From Pyxicephalus adspersus (taxonomy: Eukaryota; Chordata; Amphibia; Anura; Pyxicephalidae), in NCBI RefSeq assembly GCF_032062135.1, contig NC_092859.1, forward strand, positions 48,477,114-48,541,113: 64,000 bases of DNA, given 5' to 3'. Of the stretch, positions 12,139-24,527 are shown piece by piece. A program made the translations under genes and the position numbers. Under the pieces are notes generated by a model. It was given only the letters and a program-made list of their open reading frames with translations. It was not told the origin of the DNA and did not search any database. The number at the start of each line of letters is the position of its first letter. The stretch's first letter is position 1.

Positions 12139-14200
12139 CTATTTCTGCCCTCTACGGTAACTTGCCGGCAGATTATTGAAGTAGAAATAGGGGGATGTAT
12201 GGTGATAGACTTCTTGGTGTAGGGGCAGGACCTGCACCTTATAAACATCCATGGGCCTTAGACCAAACAGGATAGGATATGCCTCTTCAACAAATTTAAG
12301 CTCTTTCTTTTTACTTCCCAGCAATTGTCGTTGGTGATTGGAGGTAATTTTAACAACATATTTAGGCCTAAAGACAAGAAAGGTATAAATTACAAGCTGA
12401 AATGTGATATTCATTTTTAATAGTGATCAGACAGGTAGGTTTGGTGAATGCGCACATTAAGTGCTACCAAGATGACATGGCATGGATCCTAAAAACACAT
12501 TCAGTGTTTTTAAGATCCATGCCAGGATTGGGAAATGTTTTACATTCTGCTGTGGATTTAACAGAACTAATCTCAACAGGTATCATGCTATAGGTAAGCT
12601 GGCTATCAAGAAATCGCATGGGCCAGATGGATTGACAGCTGAGTTTTATAAATATTTTAAATCCAGTCTGGTCCCTTGGTAAGCGGAGATTTTCAATGGC
12701 TGTCTGGAAGAGGGTTCGCTCTCTGCTGTCAAAGGAGAAGGATTTATTGAGAATTGAGAACTGGCACTTGATTAGCCTTCTAAAAGTTGATAGAAAGATC
12801 CTGGCAAAAGTTTTCTTCTGGCGCTTGTTGCCAATGGCATGCGATCTTTTGTCCAGGAATTGGCATCACTGCTTTCAAGGTAAAAGTACATTCTCAGCAG
12901 TGTTAGCTATGCGGGAGGCCTTGGAAAGATGCAAGGCACTGGACCAGGCAAAAGCTTTCGATTGGGTAAATCATGAATGTCTCTGGTTGCTGTTTGGCAA
13001 AATACGGCTTACAATCTTAATTTGTTGATTGGATAAAAGTCCTCTATGAGGGGCCAGAAACCTTTCCACGTGTGAATGGTTGGATTGGTAAATCTTTTGA
13101 AGTAAACTCAGGAGTGCAGTAGGGATGCCCACTGAGTCCCCAGTTATACCTGTTTGCAATTGACAACTTCATTTGCAGGCTAGAGAGTGGACCATTGTGC
13201 TGGGTTCCTTTGGGCATTTCTGATAAGCCTACTTTGGGAGTAATCGCCTATGCTGATGATGTATCTGTAATAATATCTGGGACAGATGAGGTGCAGGTGG
13301 TAGTCTCAGAGATTGAGCAGTATGCAGAGGCCTTGGGTTCTAAGACAAAGACTAACCAAGAGAAGTGTGAAGGTTTCTGAATAGGTAAGGAAGGTGAGAG
13401 ATTTGTTTTCCTGGATACCTTCCCAGAACCTCAAAAAGAAGTTCAATTTTTGGGAATTCAGTTTGGGCCAGGTGATTATAACCTGCTAAATTGGGAATGA
13501 AAGATGGAGATTACAAATGCCAAGGTGGTAAAGTGGAAGAATTGCAAAATGTCATACAGAGAAAGGGTTGATCTAATCAAAATTTATACGGTTCCCATAT
13601 TTTTGTATGCCAGCTTTGTCTGCCTTTTGCCAGCTTCCCTGTACACTTGGATATACAGCTGTTTCTACCAAATGCTGTGGGGCAACAGGATGAACCTGGT
13701 GAAGTGGAATATGACATACCTATCCAGAAGGGAGGGTGGTCTAGGTATGGTAAATGCAGTGTTATTCTTTTCAGTGCTGTTTATTAAGTTTATTTTGGTA
13801 ACATGCTTGCAAAGAAAACTCCTGGATGGGTGGGAATCTTTCAGTACTGGTTCAAGCCATTTTTGCATTATTGGGAAAAATGTAAAAGAGTCAAGGATCC
13901 TGCAGAACGGGGTTCCTGCCTATGTTACCTTGAGTGTGAAAATACTGAAGCAACGGCAGATCACGATGGAGGTCATGAAACACCTCCCTTTGAAAATTCT
14001 AAAGAAGTGGATTTTGTCTTCTTTCTTTAATGAATCATTGGCCTTAAGAGAATACCCTTATCACATTTTGAGGGTGGGGATGAGATTATGTTTATTATGT
14101 AAAAAGGATTCTCATGACGTTTGGTTTGCCTTTTATGGTAAACGTTACTTGAGGAGTTATTAGAACTGGCCTTCAAGAGACTGTGTGTGCTTGAGACAAA
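12139..14200 (+). pseudogene. Tx1-clade L1 ORF2 (endonuclease-reverse transcriptase), upstream part, decayed
   Basis: An APE-type endonuclease remnant (12230-12480) reads NIHGP, QDRICLFNKFK and GGNFNNIFRPKDKKG; the usual GGDFN motif has Asn for the catalytic Asp. The reverse transcriptase follows: KKSHGPDGLTAEFYKYF at about 12610, ENWHLISLLKVDRKILAKV at about 12755, DQAKAFDWVNHECL at about 12940, PQLYLFAIDNF at about 13140, and the catalytic YADD box at 13249-13260. The C-terminal region (from 13504: KWKNCKMSYRERVDLIKIY, MLWGNRMNLVKWNMTYLSRR, EGGLGMVNAV) matches the conserved tail of this clade. Deletions, stops and frameshifts throughout show it is dead. The reading continues after the mariner insertion. 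Confidence 0.85.
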
Positions 14201-14202
14201 TA

Positions 14203-15443
14203 CGAGGGGGTGCTGAGAAGTTCCTGGCTTTGCCGCCTTTTAGATAAAAAATTGAAAAATGAGTGTGGGGGGAATATGACAGCCTAATATCTTAGTATGT
14301 TATTGTGCAAATATCAGGTCTTTGCGATTCCTAAAACTGTTTTTTCTTTTAGTGGGAAGCTGTGATGGCAGAGGCACAAGGTCCTTTCGTTGGAGTTACG
14401 GGCCATCATGAAGTTTTTGTATCTCTAGAGAAAGTCAGCAAAGGAATTTCACACTATGATATCACAAACACTGGGAGAGAAGTGTCCTTCCTACAGCACT
14501 GTCAAATCCTGGATATCTTGTTTCAAGACTAGGCATTTTACCGTTGAAGATGAGCCCCACAGTGGGCGTCCCCCCACCTCAACTGACCCGGCAACCTGCG
14601 ATGCTGTCCATAAGCTGATTATTGAGGACCGGCGAATATCCGCAAAAAAGATAGCCCAGATACTTGACATCTCACGGGAGTATGTTGGGTTTGTTATCAC
14701 CACTATCCTAGACATTCGCAAGCTTTCAGTGAAGTGGGTGCTGAAATGTTTGAACAGTAATCAGAAGAAGGAACGAGTTGAAGCATTCAAAGCCGTTTTG
14801 GCCCATTTTGAAGCTGCACAGGACTTTTTGGCTCAGTTAGTGACTGAGGATGAAACCTGGCTCCACATCTATAATCCTGAAACCAAGGAACAGTCAAAGG
14901 AATGGCGCCACAGCGAGTCCCCGCAGCCAAAGAAGTTCCGAACCCAGAAATCGTCCAAAAAAATGATGGCGTCCCTTTTCTGTGACAAAGACGGTATTCG
15001 GTTGGTGTACTACCTACCTCAGCTGAAGGAGGCAATTAGAAAGAAACGCCATGGAAAGTTGACCAAAGAGATTCTTTTTTTTTGCAGGACAATGCACCTG
15101 CGCACATGTCCAATGTTGTGGCTGCCAACTTGAACACCCTGGGTTTCCAATTGGTCCACCATTCCCCTACTCACCTGACTTGGCCTCCTCGGACTATGTT
15201 CTCGAATTTGAAGAAACACCTGAAGGAGCAACGTTTCGAGGACATTTCTGATGTCAAAGATGCTGCTAAGAGCTGGTTTGCAGTCCAGCCAAAGGACTTT
15301 AATTTGAACAGTCTAGAAAAGCTGCAACTACGCTGTACCAAGTGCATCAGTCTCAGGGGGGAATATGTTGAATAAATGTGTTATTTCATAACTCTGGCTC
15401 TCTTCTTTCTAGGCAAAGCCAGGAACTTCTCAGCACCCCATTG
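14203..15443 (+). mobile_element. Mariner DNA transposon, inserted in the L1
   Basis: Terminal inverted repeats of about 32 bases are visible: left CGAGGGGGTGCTGAGAAGTT..., right (reverse complement) CAATGGGGTGCTGAGAAGTT..., each flanked by TA (14201-14202; 15444-15445). The element is about 1.24 kb, full length for mariner, and carries one transposase remnant. L1 ORF2 homology resumes immediately after it, so the insertion is younger than the L1. Confidence 0.92.
14365..15375 (+). pseudogene. Mariner transposase (DD34D type), broken
   Basis: Spans about 336 codons, close to the usual 345. Recognisable parts: a helix-turn-helix with CPSYSTVKSWISCFK, the linker GRPPTSTDPATCDAVH, ISAKKIAQILDISREYVGF, then VTEDETWLHIYNPETKEQ with the first catalytic Asp. 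The second Asp region reads QDNAPAH (about 15085-15105), reached only after a frameshift at the poly-T run near 15075. The third Asp lies in PYSPDLASSDY, which is in a different frame from the flanking NLKKHLKEQRF. The end CTKCISLRGEYVE plus TAA is typical. An in-frame TAG near the N terminus and a frameshift upstream of 14456 also interrupt it, so it is non-autonomous today. Confidence 0.9.
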
Positions 15444-15445
15444 TA

Positions 15446-15760
15446 TAGGAAATCAGAAGAGACCATGGAGCATTTTCTGCTCTAATGTCTGCTCAAAGTT
15501 TACAAAAAGGTGTGGAGGGTATTCCCTGTCCAAGTCACATGAGTTATGCAGAGTGGGTATATGGAGCATTTGAAACTCACCAGAATTATAATCTTGATAC
15601 ACTTAATATTTTTAGTGCAGTGGTCCGATATTACATTTGGAATGCATATGTAGAAAAATCCTTCCTGTCGAGATGGTGGTAAATGATATTCTGCACACTA
15701 TGTTGAAAATTTGGGTCTTGAAAACAGGAGAATGATGGAGGGAGCCTAGATAAGGGTGTG
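15446..15760 (+). pseudogene. Tx1-clade L1 ORF2, C-terminal continuation after the mariner
   Basis: Directly after the mariner the translation gives ETMEHFLL and then, in another frame, GIPCPSHMSYAEWVYGAFET...LDTLNIFSAVVRYYIWNAYVEK. The SYAEWVYGAF...VVRYYxWNA segment is characteristic of the extreme C terminus of Tx1-like ORF2. Sequence to about 15855 (CTCTGTAATAAAATGAGG) may be the 3'UTR; no clear poly-A tail is seen. Confidence 0.8.
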
Positions 15761-15859
15761 AAGGAACATCAGGTCTTTCCTCGGTGTTCTTCCCTTTTCA
15801 GGGTGACCAGCTTTCTCTGTCTGTCCTTTTGAAAAAAATCTCTGTAATAAAATGAGGAA

Positions 15860-16204
15860 TATATTACTTTGTCAAGGCATTGCAAGCGGGCGTCTGCTAC
15901 AATCCTCCTACATGCCGTGTGCATAACACAAGTTGAGACATGCAAAGTGCAGATTTCCCCCGCCCTGCTACCTGCTCTTCACTTTGTCAGTTGTGTATCG
16001 GATTTCAACAAGTGCAGAATACAGAGTACTGGCCTGTACTAAGAGGTCAGAAAATATGAATAAGAGCAGGTTGTGGTATAAAAAGGGTATTTTTAATGGT
16101 CCTCCAGCCTATCTAGCTTGTTTGTTATCCGACCTGCCCTTCTGCCACATTAGGACGGATAGTCAAGAGTTTATGTGTTTGCAACATTCCAATGAAAACG
16201 ACAT
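15860..16204. other. Unrecognised stretch after the L1
   Basis: Moderately GC-rich sequence with a 99-codon open frame (15933-16232) showing no recognised motif. It may be repeat-derived because it lies between an L1 3' end and a LINE tail. Confidence 0.4.
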
Positions 16205-16350
16205 TTACAATCTAAGAGATGGGGCAAAGTAGTACACAAGGAGGTAGGATGTGAAATGGTGGGTAAGTAGTAAGGGCTTTAAAGACAGAAGAAGATGGGT
16301 AGGCAAGTTTGAAAAGATGGGTTTTAGGGTTTTTTTTAAATGTGCAAAAA
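16205..16350 (-). mobile_element. 3' tail of an L2/CR1-like LINE
   Basis: The minus strand encodes KTHLFKLAYPSSSVFKALTT, matching KTHFLKLVYPSSSVFLKLLL at about 27990-28050 in the + strand LINE, so both are the same family. Only the last approximately 40 codons of ORF2 remain. Confidence 0.6.
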
Positions 16351-17980
16351 GTAGGAGCAAGCCTCACAGGCTCATCTATGGGCCCAGCTTCCCCTTTCAA
16401 GACCCCTGCAGTTCCAGTGCAAGTGATAGATATGCCAAGGACTGACATTACTTTACAAATCGACTTGCTTCAAACTCTTTTTTTTGTTCACTACACTATA
16501 TCAGTCAATAATAATACCATGGTATCAAAGTGCCAGGTAGGAAACCAGCATTAGTAGGTCAAAATAGCCAAAGTTTTTCTTTTAGGGTTATGCTAACTCA
16601 AAATGAATACTACCTATTTTTGGGAAAATGTAGGAAAGCTTAAAATGAGTACTGCATTTTTTGGGAAAAGATGTATGCATTATTTAGATTACTGATATAA
16701 TATTGCTGATATATTATATATTTATACATTTTTTCAATTTATGTTGTTATTTCTCTGTACTCACTTATGTTGCAATTAGCAAATATTAAGTACAAAATCT
16801 GCTGTCAAGATTTCTTTTACCCTAAATGTATCCAATGCCTGCCACGTTATATGTTAAATATCAATTCTGACTATTTTTTTTTTGTAAGTGCATAATCTTC
16901 CACCCTTGCTTTACTACTAGCAATACAGCAAATACTGAAATGGTAATTAGTCATAATAAATGTTATACTGCACCTTGGGTTTTAATCTTCTAGTAATTCA
17001 GGTCAAATCAGCTGGTGACTTGTATTTCTGAAGAGGGGCAAGAGTGTTAATAGCTTTCATTTTGTACCTAAAACACATTAATGTGCATTTATATGACACT
17101 TTGTTTAGAAAAGATTTTTGACAAAACAAAGCTCAAAAGCTTATTTTTCTTTCCTGCCGATCATTTATAAAAATTATGGCCAATGTGCACAGAAAAGTAT
17201 CTTATGGAATAATGCCGATTTTAGTTTGAGTACAACAAATTTTCCCCATACAATTAAATCCTGTGGAGAAATGGAGCTACAATTTGCTACTTTTACTGTA
17301 AATTCACAGAGAGTTAATTATTATTAAACTCTAATTTGTATTGTACTTGCGAGTCCTGAAATTTAATTTCTAATGTCTTAGTTATTTAGAACATCTTGCC
17401 TGTTCTTTACATTATTATAAAATCATGTTCATTTGGAGCCCTGTTGACTTATTCATATAACGTAGGTGTTTATAGATTTCATTACCTGCTAAATACATAT
17501 AAATTTTTCCCAGAAGATGGTTGATGTTATTAGTGGATTTTCATGTCTGATTGCATTTAAGACTTCGAACTTATAAACTTCTGTTCATTAGATAAGTTCT
17601 TTAAACATTACTTACTATTCTTTGAAGTCAAAAATGTATCTATGCAGAGACGCTGAGAACATCTTAAAGACCCTGTTATCATCTTTAAATAAATCTCTTG
17701 GTAAAGCCCCCCCACCAAAAAAAAAAAAGTAAAAAAAAAAAATTCAGTGATAGTACTGCCAGCACTCTTACCCCTTACATTACTTCCCTATCTAAATTTT
17801 TATGTAGCTGTTGAGGGAGGAGTGAAGTAGCATACTATAGAATGATACTTAACATGGAATCAAAGTTCCATGTTAGTTTTAAGTTTGTATGATTAGGTAG
17901 GTCATTATTTAAGGTATGTCCCTTCTGCAATAATGCATCTTACTTGCCTGATCACTCTAGGTTTCTGGCAAAAATCTGTG
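16351..17980. other. Intergenic stretch, nothing recognised
   Basis: AT-rich unique-looking sequence without coding signal. It contains two direct near-repeats of TTTTTGGGAAAA at about 16615 and 16660, and A-rich runs at 17720-17742. Confidence 0.5.
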
Positions 17981-17984
17981 CATG

Positions 17985-18200
17985 AGCAGCATCATCTTTG
18001 GTTCTCAGGGCAACCCAACTTTCCCAGCTTTCCGTGCATGTCTTGGGATGAATGAACTGGGTTGTGTGTGCTTGCACAAGAGCTATGTCCTCCAAGCACG
18101 ACCAATCAAGATGGCTGAAGAATGGAAGAAGAGAAGCAAGATATGCCTGCCTCCTCCCATGGATTTTTAAATTTCAATAACTGATTTTTCAAAAAGTAAG
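17985..18200 (+). repeat. Unclassified repeat, copy A (shared with 60962-61085)
   Basis: TGCTTGCACAAGAGCTATGTCC...GACCAATCAAGATGGCTGAAGAATGGAAGAAG aligns with ATGTGCAGGAGCTACCTCAC...GGCCAGTCAAGGTGATTTTA...GAAGAGAAG at 60970-61040. The similarity is moderate; it is probably a dispersed non-coding family. Confidence 0.4.
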
Positions 18201-18442
18201 TATGGTGTGATATTGCCTGGGCTTGGCGACGTGAGCATGCATTTTCGGGGAGCTTCTGCTGTGCTCTTGTATACTGTTGTTTGGGCGACTAAAGGAACCT
18301 CTAGTGCTACATTTGTTAGACACAGACCAAGTCAACATGACACTAGCAGCGTCTTCCACTGGCTGGATTTGATTTTCTAGTCTAGACAGGAGGGGTCTCC
18401 CTAGCTCACACAGTGCACAGTCACTACCCCCGAGGGTCACTA

Positions 18443-19035
18443 CTAATGTTGGTCGAATATCTCACTATTCGATTCGATAGCTATTCGATCAAATAGGGAG
18501 ATATTGTTCAGGTGATCGAATGCCGAATTCGAACACCATTAAAATCAAAAGCTTTCCTCAGCCAATCAGAGAGCACTAGAGGTTTTGAATGGGGAGACTT
18601 GTCCCCATTTAACCTCTAGTGCCACGGATCGCACACTGTTCTCAATGAATGCTGGTCACGATGTGATTGGCTGGGGAATAGAAAATCCTGATGACGCTTG
18701 AGCTGTCATCATGGTTTACCTTTCCTCAGCCAATCACAGAGCACTAGAAGTGATGGGAATGGGAAAACTTGTCCCTATTTAACCTCTAGTGCCCGGGGAT
18801 CCAACACTGACAGGAGGATTCCCACGGCTGTGCAGCAGTGGGAATCATCCTGTCATTGTGGGATAACCTGTAAAAAAATAAAAGTTAGTTACACAAATCA
18901 CACACATTCAATAAATTACTTTAATTTTATTTTAACACATTTTTTACACACAAATTTTCTGGTCTATCTGAATTCGAACAGCCATATTCAGGTCGAATAT
19001 AAGGACAATCTGAATTTGAACTTCAACACTAGTCA
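18443..19035. mobile_element. Palindrome-rich non-autonomous element, copy A
   Basis: Inverted ends: ACTAATGTTGGTCGAATATC at the left and GAATTTGAACTTCAACACTAGT at the right, with TCACTA on both sides as a candidate duplication. The interior has TCGAAT-rich sequence (18455-18540), two CCTCTAGTGC foldback-like units (18540-18800) and a tail GACAGGAGGATTCCCACGG...CATTGTGGGATAACCTG. The same order occurs at 61191-61985. No transposase is present. Confidence 0.65.
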
Positions 19036-19039
19036 CTAA

Positions 19040-20580
19040 CCCGATGCAGGGTTTAACTAACCAGTAAATATGTATGTAGATTCTTTGCCATAAACACTTG
19101 TACATGAGCTTGATCTTTAAAACAGATTTACTTCCTTGTAACATAGTATTGATAATAATTTTGTTTTATTATAATCAAAAAATTAATTTTGGATTAATAT
19201 CTGAAAAAAGAACTCTGCTGTGATACTGTCACCAATCACCAGACATCAAATTAATTAGGACATATTAAAGTGACATAATTAGGTGTTCTCCACTGTTTGA
19301 AAGGAAATCCTTAACAATATATAAAACTTTGTATTAGATGAACATAAAATTAGGAATGCAGTGATTGGTTCATTTTTAGGAACATCATGGACATACTTAG
19401 AGTAAACCATTCTTTATTAATTCAACAACATGGTTGATTCATGTTTCACATTCACTGGTAAACTGGCAAAATATACTTTTTTTCAGAAATACAAGTACTG
19501 AATAATATTTACAGTAAAAACAGAATTCAGGTAAAATTCAGGTAAAATCCATCATATCTGTACATGTTTTAAAATTAATTTCTACTGTATACCAAACTTG
19601 GTTAACTAATAGTGACAAAGTAAGTCGGCATTTTTAGGGTCTATAAACAAATCTATAATCATTCCTGAGAGCACCTCTCAATTTCTCCAAAAACATCGAA
19701 TAAACAGTGTGGGGAAAGTAGGAATATCTCTTTTAAACCCTACAATGCAGCTCTTAATGCTGTATGACCCAAGGCCAGGATTGATTTCTGTTACATGGGA
19801 CAATTTGAGCTTTCTCCACATTGTCTCAGGATTGCAGAATATACCTTTGTAACAAAACATTGTTTTCAGTATATTACCTCTTAAGTTTTACTTCATCAGT
19901 ACCTATACAAAGATTTTTCAGTTGTCATACCCTGGCTTTGGTTTCCACTTGCCTATCTGCCAGACTATATTACTATATTTGGCCATTCTTATTTCAAGCA
20001 GCCACAATGAATTGTACTCCCACCCAGTGGTTTATGCTAGTACTGCAGCATAATGGTAACATAAACTGACATATAAATATCATAGGCAAGCAAAATATAA
20101 CAGAATAAATAAATATAATTGTTCAAGCTACAGTTACATTCATTTCAGAAAAGAACAGTCTTAACCTGCATAATAATAATAATTATAATAATAGTAATAA
20201 TAATAATAATAATGATCTTTTAATATTATTATTAGCACTGGTATTATTTGCACCAGATAAACAAACTGCTGCATAGTATCTTACTTGCCCTTTTATGTGC
20301 ATAATAATTGTTTGCATTATTGGGGGTTTCATCTTTCTAAAAGGCAAAAAGTTGAAAATTTACCTTTTATAAGCTGATGTGACACTGTCATTCACTGCTC
20401 TGTGTAGTATGAATACATCTGAACAGTTTAAACCTTTTTTACAACACAGAAGAAAGGAAGTACAAAAGAGTGCTTTCTGTTGGCTGAATATTGTTAAAAA
20501 AAAAGGTAAATTTACCTCACAAATAATTTACAAAAATAATAAAATGTGAAATATTGAATCATAAATGTAATATGTAAAAA
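19040..20580. other. Intergenic stretch with AAT microsatellite
   Basis: No recognised gene or repeat apart from a short (AAT)n microsatellite at about 20170-20213. Confidence 0.5.
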
Positions 20581-20585
20581 TTATG

Positions 20586-20905
20586 AATATTAATTATTAT
20601 TATTTATATAGTGCTATCATATTACGCAGCACTGTACAAAGTCCATAGTCATGTTACTAGTTGTCCCTCAAATGGGGCTCACAAGCTCACAATGTCCCTA
20701 CCATATGTTTTTAATACAGTCTAAGTTCAATTTTGGGGTAGCCAATTAACCTAACTGAATGTTTTTGGGATGCTGGAGGAAACTGAAATACCCAGAGGAA
20801 ACCCACACAGACATGGGGCGAACCTGCAAACTCCATGCAGATAATCTCCTGTCAGAGATTCGAACCTGGTACCTAGTGCTGCAAAGCTAGAGCACTAACC
20901 TCTGA
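20586..20905 (-). repeat. tRNA-like SINE, copy 2
   Basis: On the minus strand: TTGGCTCAGAGGTTAGTGCT (A-box-like), then GGTTCGAATCTCTGAC (B box). The body has GAAACCCACACAGACATGGGG and CAAACTCCATGCAGAT in + orientation, and the element ends in ATATAGTGCTATCATATTACGCAGC and an AT-rich tail. This is the best preserved copy here. Confidence 0.7.
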
Positions 20906-21848
20906 GCCAATATATTACATGTGTATAATAATATAATTGTCTGCTAAAACACATATAGAGAACTTGGGATTGGGATCTCCAATGATAGACTGCTGGTTCA
21001 ATAACAAAGGGAGACATCCACCACATAGCCCATGAGCATTTGCAGAATGCTCTAGAGAATACAAGGTACCTTAGACTCTGTGCTTTGGCTTTTTTCAGAG
21101 CCTTATGCTAATAAACTGAGCTATTACTACCTAAACAGGTGTAAATTATTTCCCAATATAAACCAGGGTTTTTTTGCCTTCCTCTGGGCCAACTATGTCC
21201 ATTGGGGTTTTATATCTGGGATATGTTTATTACCCTAATGGGTGAACTTGATGAACTTATGTCTTTTTTCAACCTAACCTACTATGTAACATATTATTTA
21301 TATATGTTACATAGTAAAAAATGTTTTATGAGTTTAATGAAAAATAATGTAACTATTGCAAAAGCTTGCATAACATTGATATTCAAAAGGACTTTAAATG
21401 TTAAAAACATTTTACAGCCTATCCAAATTTTTTGACTGAAGAAGCAGCTTTGATAGGCTGTAAAACATCTTCAACGTTACAAAAACAAGTCAAATTTAAT
21501 ATGACTAACTACTACTAAAAAAAAAGTTTTTGTAATTTTCTTTTCACTGCAATGCCTTCTAGCATTATACAGTTTTTACATAGAGTCAGGCTGGAAAACT
21601 GTGTTTTTGTAAACTAATAGTGAAACAAATAATTGGCTGTCACATAACTAGGAGACATTTCTGATTTTTACGGGTCATTAGATTGGTTACTGATCATTAG
21701 AAACTTGTGGCTTGTGTTCTAGTTCACAGCTGCAACACAAATAAATGCTTTCACTATACAGAGACTTTGCTTAAAAATGCTCCTATACAGTTTGTGTTAT
21801 CTATTGGGTAAATTAATAATTGACCAGATCCTTATAAAATGGCAAAAG
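20906..21848. other. Intergenic stretch, nothing recognised
   Basis: AT-rich. Contains the inverted pair TTTACAGCCTATCCAAATTT (about 21410) and GATAGGCTGTAAAACAT (about 21452), giving a modest hairpin; otherwise unremarkable. Confidence 0.45.
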
Positions 21849-21852
21849 TTAA

Positions 21853-22235
21853 GCTAGGTACACACTTGCAATAATTATCGTTAGAAAACGAACGGCTAAC
21901 GATTATCCATGATTATTTTGAACGATCGTATTGTTGTAACAATATGATCGTTCAAATGTAATCCACTAATAGTGTACACACTTTAGATATGATTGTTTGA
22001 ACAATCCTGTAAACGAGAAAGTGTACTGCAGAACCATCCACGATCACTAAACGACCGCACACACAATAGATAGTTATCGATAGGTGCTCAATCAGATCAG
22101 CCGGGACGGTTGTTCGCTTCCAGCGACAATCCTCGTTCGTCGGCGTCATGGTGTACTTTTTTTGTTAACAATTTTTGGGCGATCGGTCGTTAGTCGTTCA
22201 TTTCCAACAATAATTATTGCAAGTGTGTACGCAGC
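21853..22235. mobile_element. TTAA-flanked MITE ('GCTGCGTACACAC' family), copy 1
   Basis: TTAA stands at 21849-21852 and 22236-22239. The ends are inverted: GCTAGGTACACACTTGCAAT and ATTGCAAGTGTGTACGCAGC. Sub-terminal inverted motifs AATTATCGTT/AACAATAATTATT also pair. At 383 bp with no ORF and TTAA duplications it fits a piggyBac-mobilised non-autonomous element. A second copy of the family is at 55872-56200. Confidence 0.85.
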
Positions 22236-22239
22236 TTAA

Positions 22240-24290
22240 GTCTTTTATTTTAGACTAACATTACTTACAGAGCCCTAGCTGTGTCTGTAAGCGCAAATGC
22301 AGAATGGTAATTTATTGTCAGAATATGTTTTCTTTTTGTTTAATATTTTAAGGATATCAACTCCAATTTTCCTCTTATTATATTTTTGGGGTATGACAAT
22401 GTTTACAGATTTTTAACTTGAAAAAAAATAGTTATGCTAAGAATGGCCATTCTTTAATTTTCCTCTTTTGATACTAGACATGTATCATAAACTAGGCAAC
22501 CTTTTATGTGCCATCTGGTACTTGGAATACTGCTGTGTTTAGGAAATAAACCTCTCTGTGACTGCACAGTAACTAGCCTCATGAAGAGGATGTTGTCAAC
22601 CTTCTAAAATAACAGAGCAAGATTGCACTGTACAGTTGCAGATGGAATTTGCTACAAACATTCTGTTTCCTATCAACTTCCAACAAGCAAAGTAATGAAT
22701 GAATAAATACAAACAAACAAAAATAAATTAAAATAAATAATACAAGAGGTAAGTGGAAAAATACACAATACATTGCTACATTTTATTTTGATTACATAGT
22801 AAATGGCTATTTTTCAGATGTGCTTCATTTAACATTTTATTTCCTTTATTAAACAATATTTCAGTATGATTTTTTTTCATTTGTTAATAACATACAATGA
22901 AAATCCCAGTCACCTAAATATGGTTGGTTTTAAATCAATATTTCACTTTCTTGTAAATGTATTTTATATATTTTTTTTTAATATTTTATTATAATACCTG
23001 CCTGATTTCAAACAAAGTTTGCCCAATTTCAAACATTGCTTGCTAACATCACTCATGTTCACTTAAACCTGTATGAACTAAAACCTTCTTTAGTAATAAG
23101 TTACATCAATATATCCCTAAGATGCCATAAGTATTGGGAAAAAAGTATGAGAAAAGCGAACAATGAGGGGGGACAAGTTTGTTTTATTTCTCTATAGTTA
23201 CCTGATCTTACTATTTCATATATGCTAACCACAATTGCATCTTTACTATGTATGAAGATCATAGATACATTTAAATAATATTATATACCTTCAAAGCAAA
23301 ATGAGCAAAAAGTAATCAGAGTGAGGTTGAAACTAGTGGATGTCAACCTGTTTTACAAAAATTTTTATGAAGACATTCAATATATATTATATGAATTATT
23401 ATTATTATTATAATATTCATATATTGTGTGACACCTGCTTAAAATCACTGCTAGTATTTAATGCTAAGTCTAGCAATGACTGTAATTTAACTAGCAGAAA
23501 AATCCAATTATTAACAAAACAACAATTGACTAATTCAACTAAAGTGCATGGATTTATATAGTTTAATTATATTATAATTTAAATGTATGGGGTTTTTATA
23601 GTTAATATCAGAACTCAGAAATGCCAGTTACCTGATTTTTAAATAAGCCAGCCCACTTCAAAAAAGAGGAGGGGTGCAGAGAGAAGCTATAGCCATAGTT
23701 TTATTGCTGTTGTTGTTTTATTGTTTTAGTGTTGGAAGCTGCTTGCAGAGATTAAGGTCAGTTGGAAACTATACTTTACTGCTTTATCATTCAACAGAAA
23801 AGCGACTTGAAAAACAACAGCAATTCTGGTGACAATATGTTTATTGGTTTTCCTTTACCCTTCGAAGTCAGGAATTTAATTTTGGTAAATTGCTGATCCG
23901 CAAGATTGATTACCAACAAAACCATATGACCACTATGTCAGTGCTGAGATTTGGATCACATGGTTTTGTTGCCAAAGTAATAGATAGACAGGTTGATCAC
24001 ATTATTTAAAAAGCCATGCTCAGTGCTCCTAGCTTTGAAGGACTTTTATGTCAGGCTAATTTTGCTAAGCACTGCTATATAGTAAATTCAAGCCAATTTT
24101 GATAGGGAATCACTGTTTTGTTGTTGGCCCACTCATTCACTGAATACATACCTATATGTCAACAATGTCCATATGTTTGCTTAAGAATTGTTGGGAAGTG
24201 TAATCTGCAGATGATCAAGGTTTGTTAAAAAAGATTTAAAAACAAGTTAAAATTAGTTGATAGAAAAAGAAGCACATAAACAGGAGGTGA
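22240..24290. other. Intergenic stretch, nothing recognised
   Basis: AT-rich; a short ATT microsatellite lies at about 23394-23412. The inverted pair AACCATGTGATC (reverse complement of 23955-23966) and AACCATATGACC (about 23920) surrounds 23940, forming a small hairpin. Confidence 0.45.
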
Positions 24291-24294
24291 AGCA

Positions 24295-24527
24295 GTGTTT
24301 CCCAACCTGGGTTCCATGGTACCCTGGAGTTTTACAGGTCAGTTTAAGTGACACCAATAATGTTTTTAGCTATCCTAAAGGGTGACATTCTTCCCACTAG
24401 CCACCAACATAAGAGCCATTCTTCCTACTGACCACCACGCTAATGTACTGTGTGCTGTGGATATAGTAATTATAGAAGGGGTTCCCTGAAGACCTGAAAG
24501 TAATTTCAAGAATTCCCTCATGAAATA
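24295..24527. mobile_element. hAT-like MITE remnant (CAGTGTTTCCCAAC family), copy 1, right end lost
   Basis: Starts CAGTGTTTCCCAACCTGGGTTCC and shares the interior GACCACC(A)C(G)CTAAT(G/A)TACTGTG and GGGTTCCCTGAAGACCTGAAAG...TTTCAAG with the complete copy at 50549-50818. The right terminus is missing where the next repeat begins. Confidence 0.7.

Noticed and set aside
14201..15447. Claim that precise removal of the mariner restores the L1 reading frame
   Set aside because: The right flank reads TATA, so two TA positions are possible, and the L1 frame is already broken on both sides; the frame argument is not decisive.
20586..20905. tRNA gene on the minus strand
   Set aside because: A- and B-box-like parts are present, but no cloverleaf-complete tRNA, and the same body and tail recur at 8703 and 26560, so it is a SINE.
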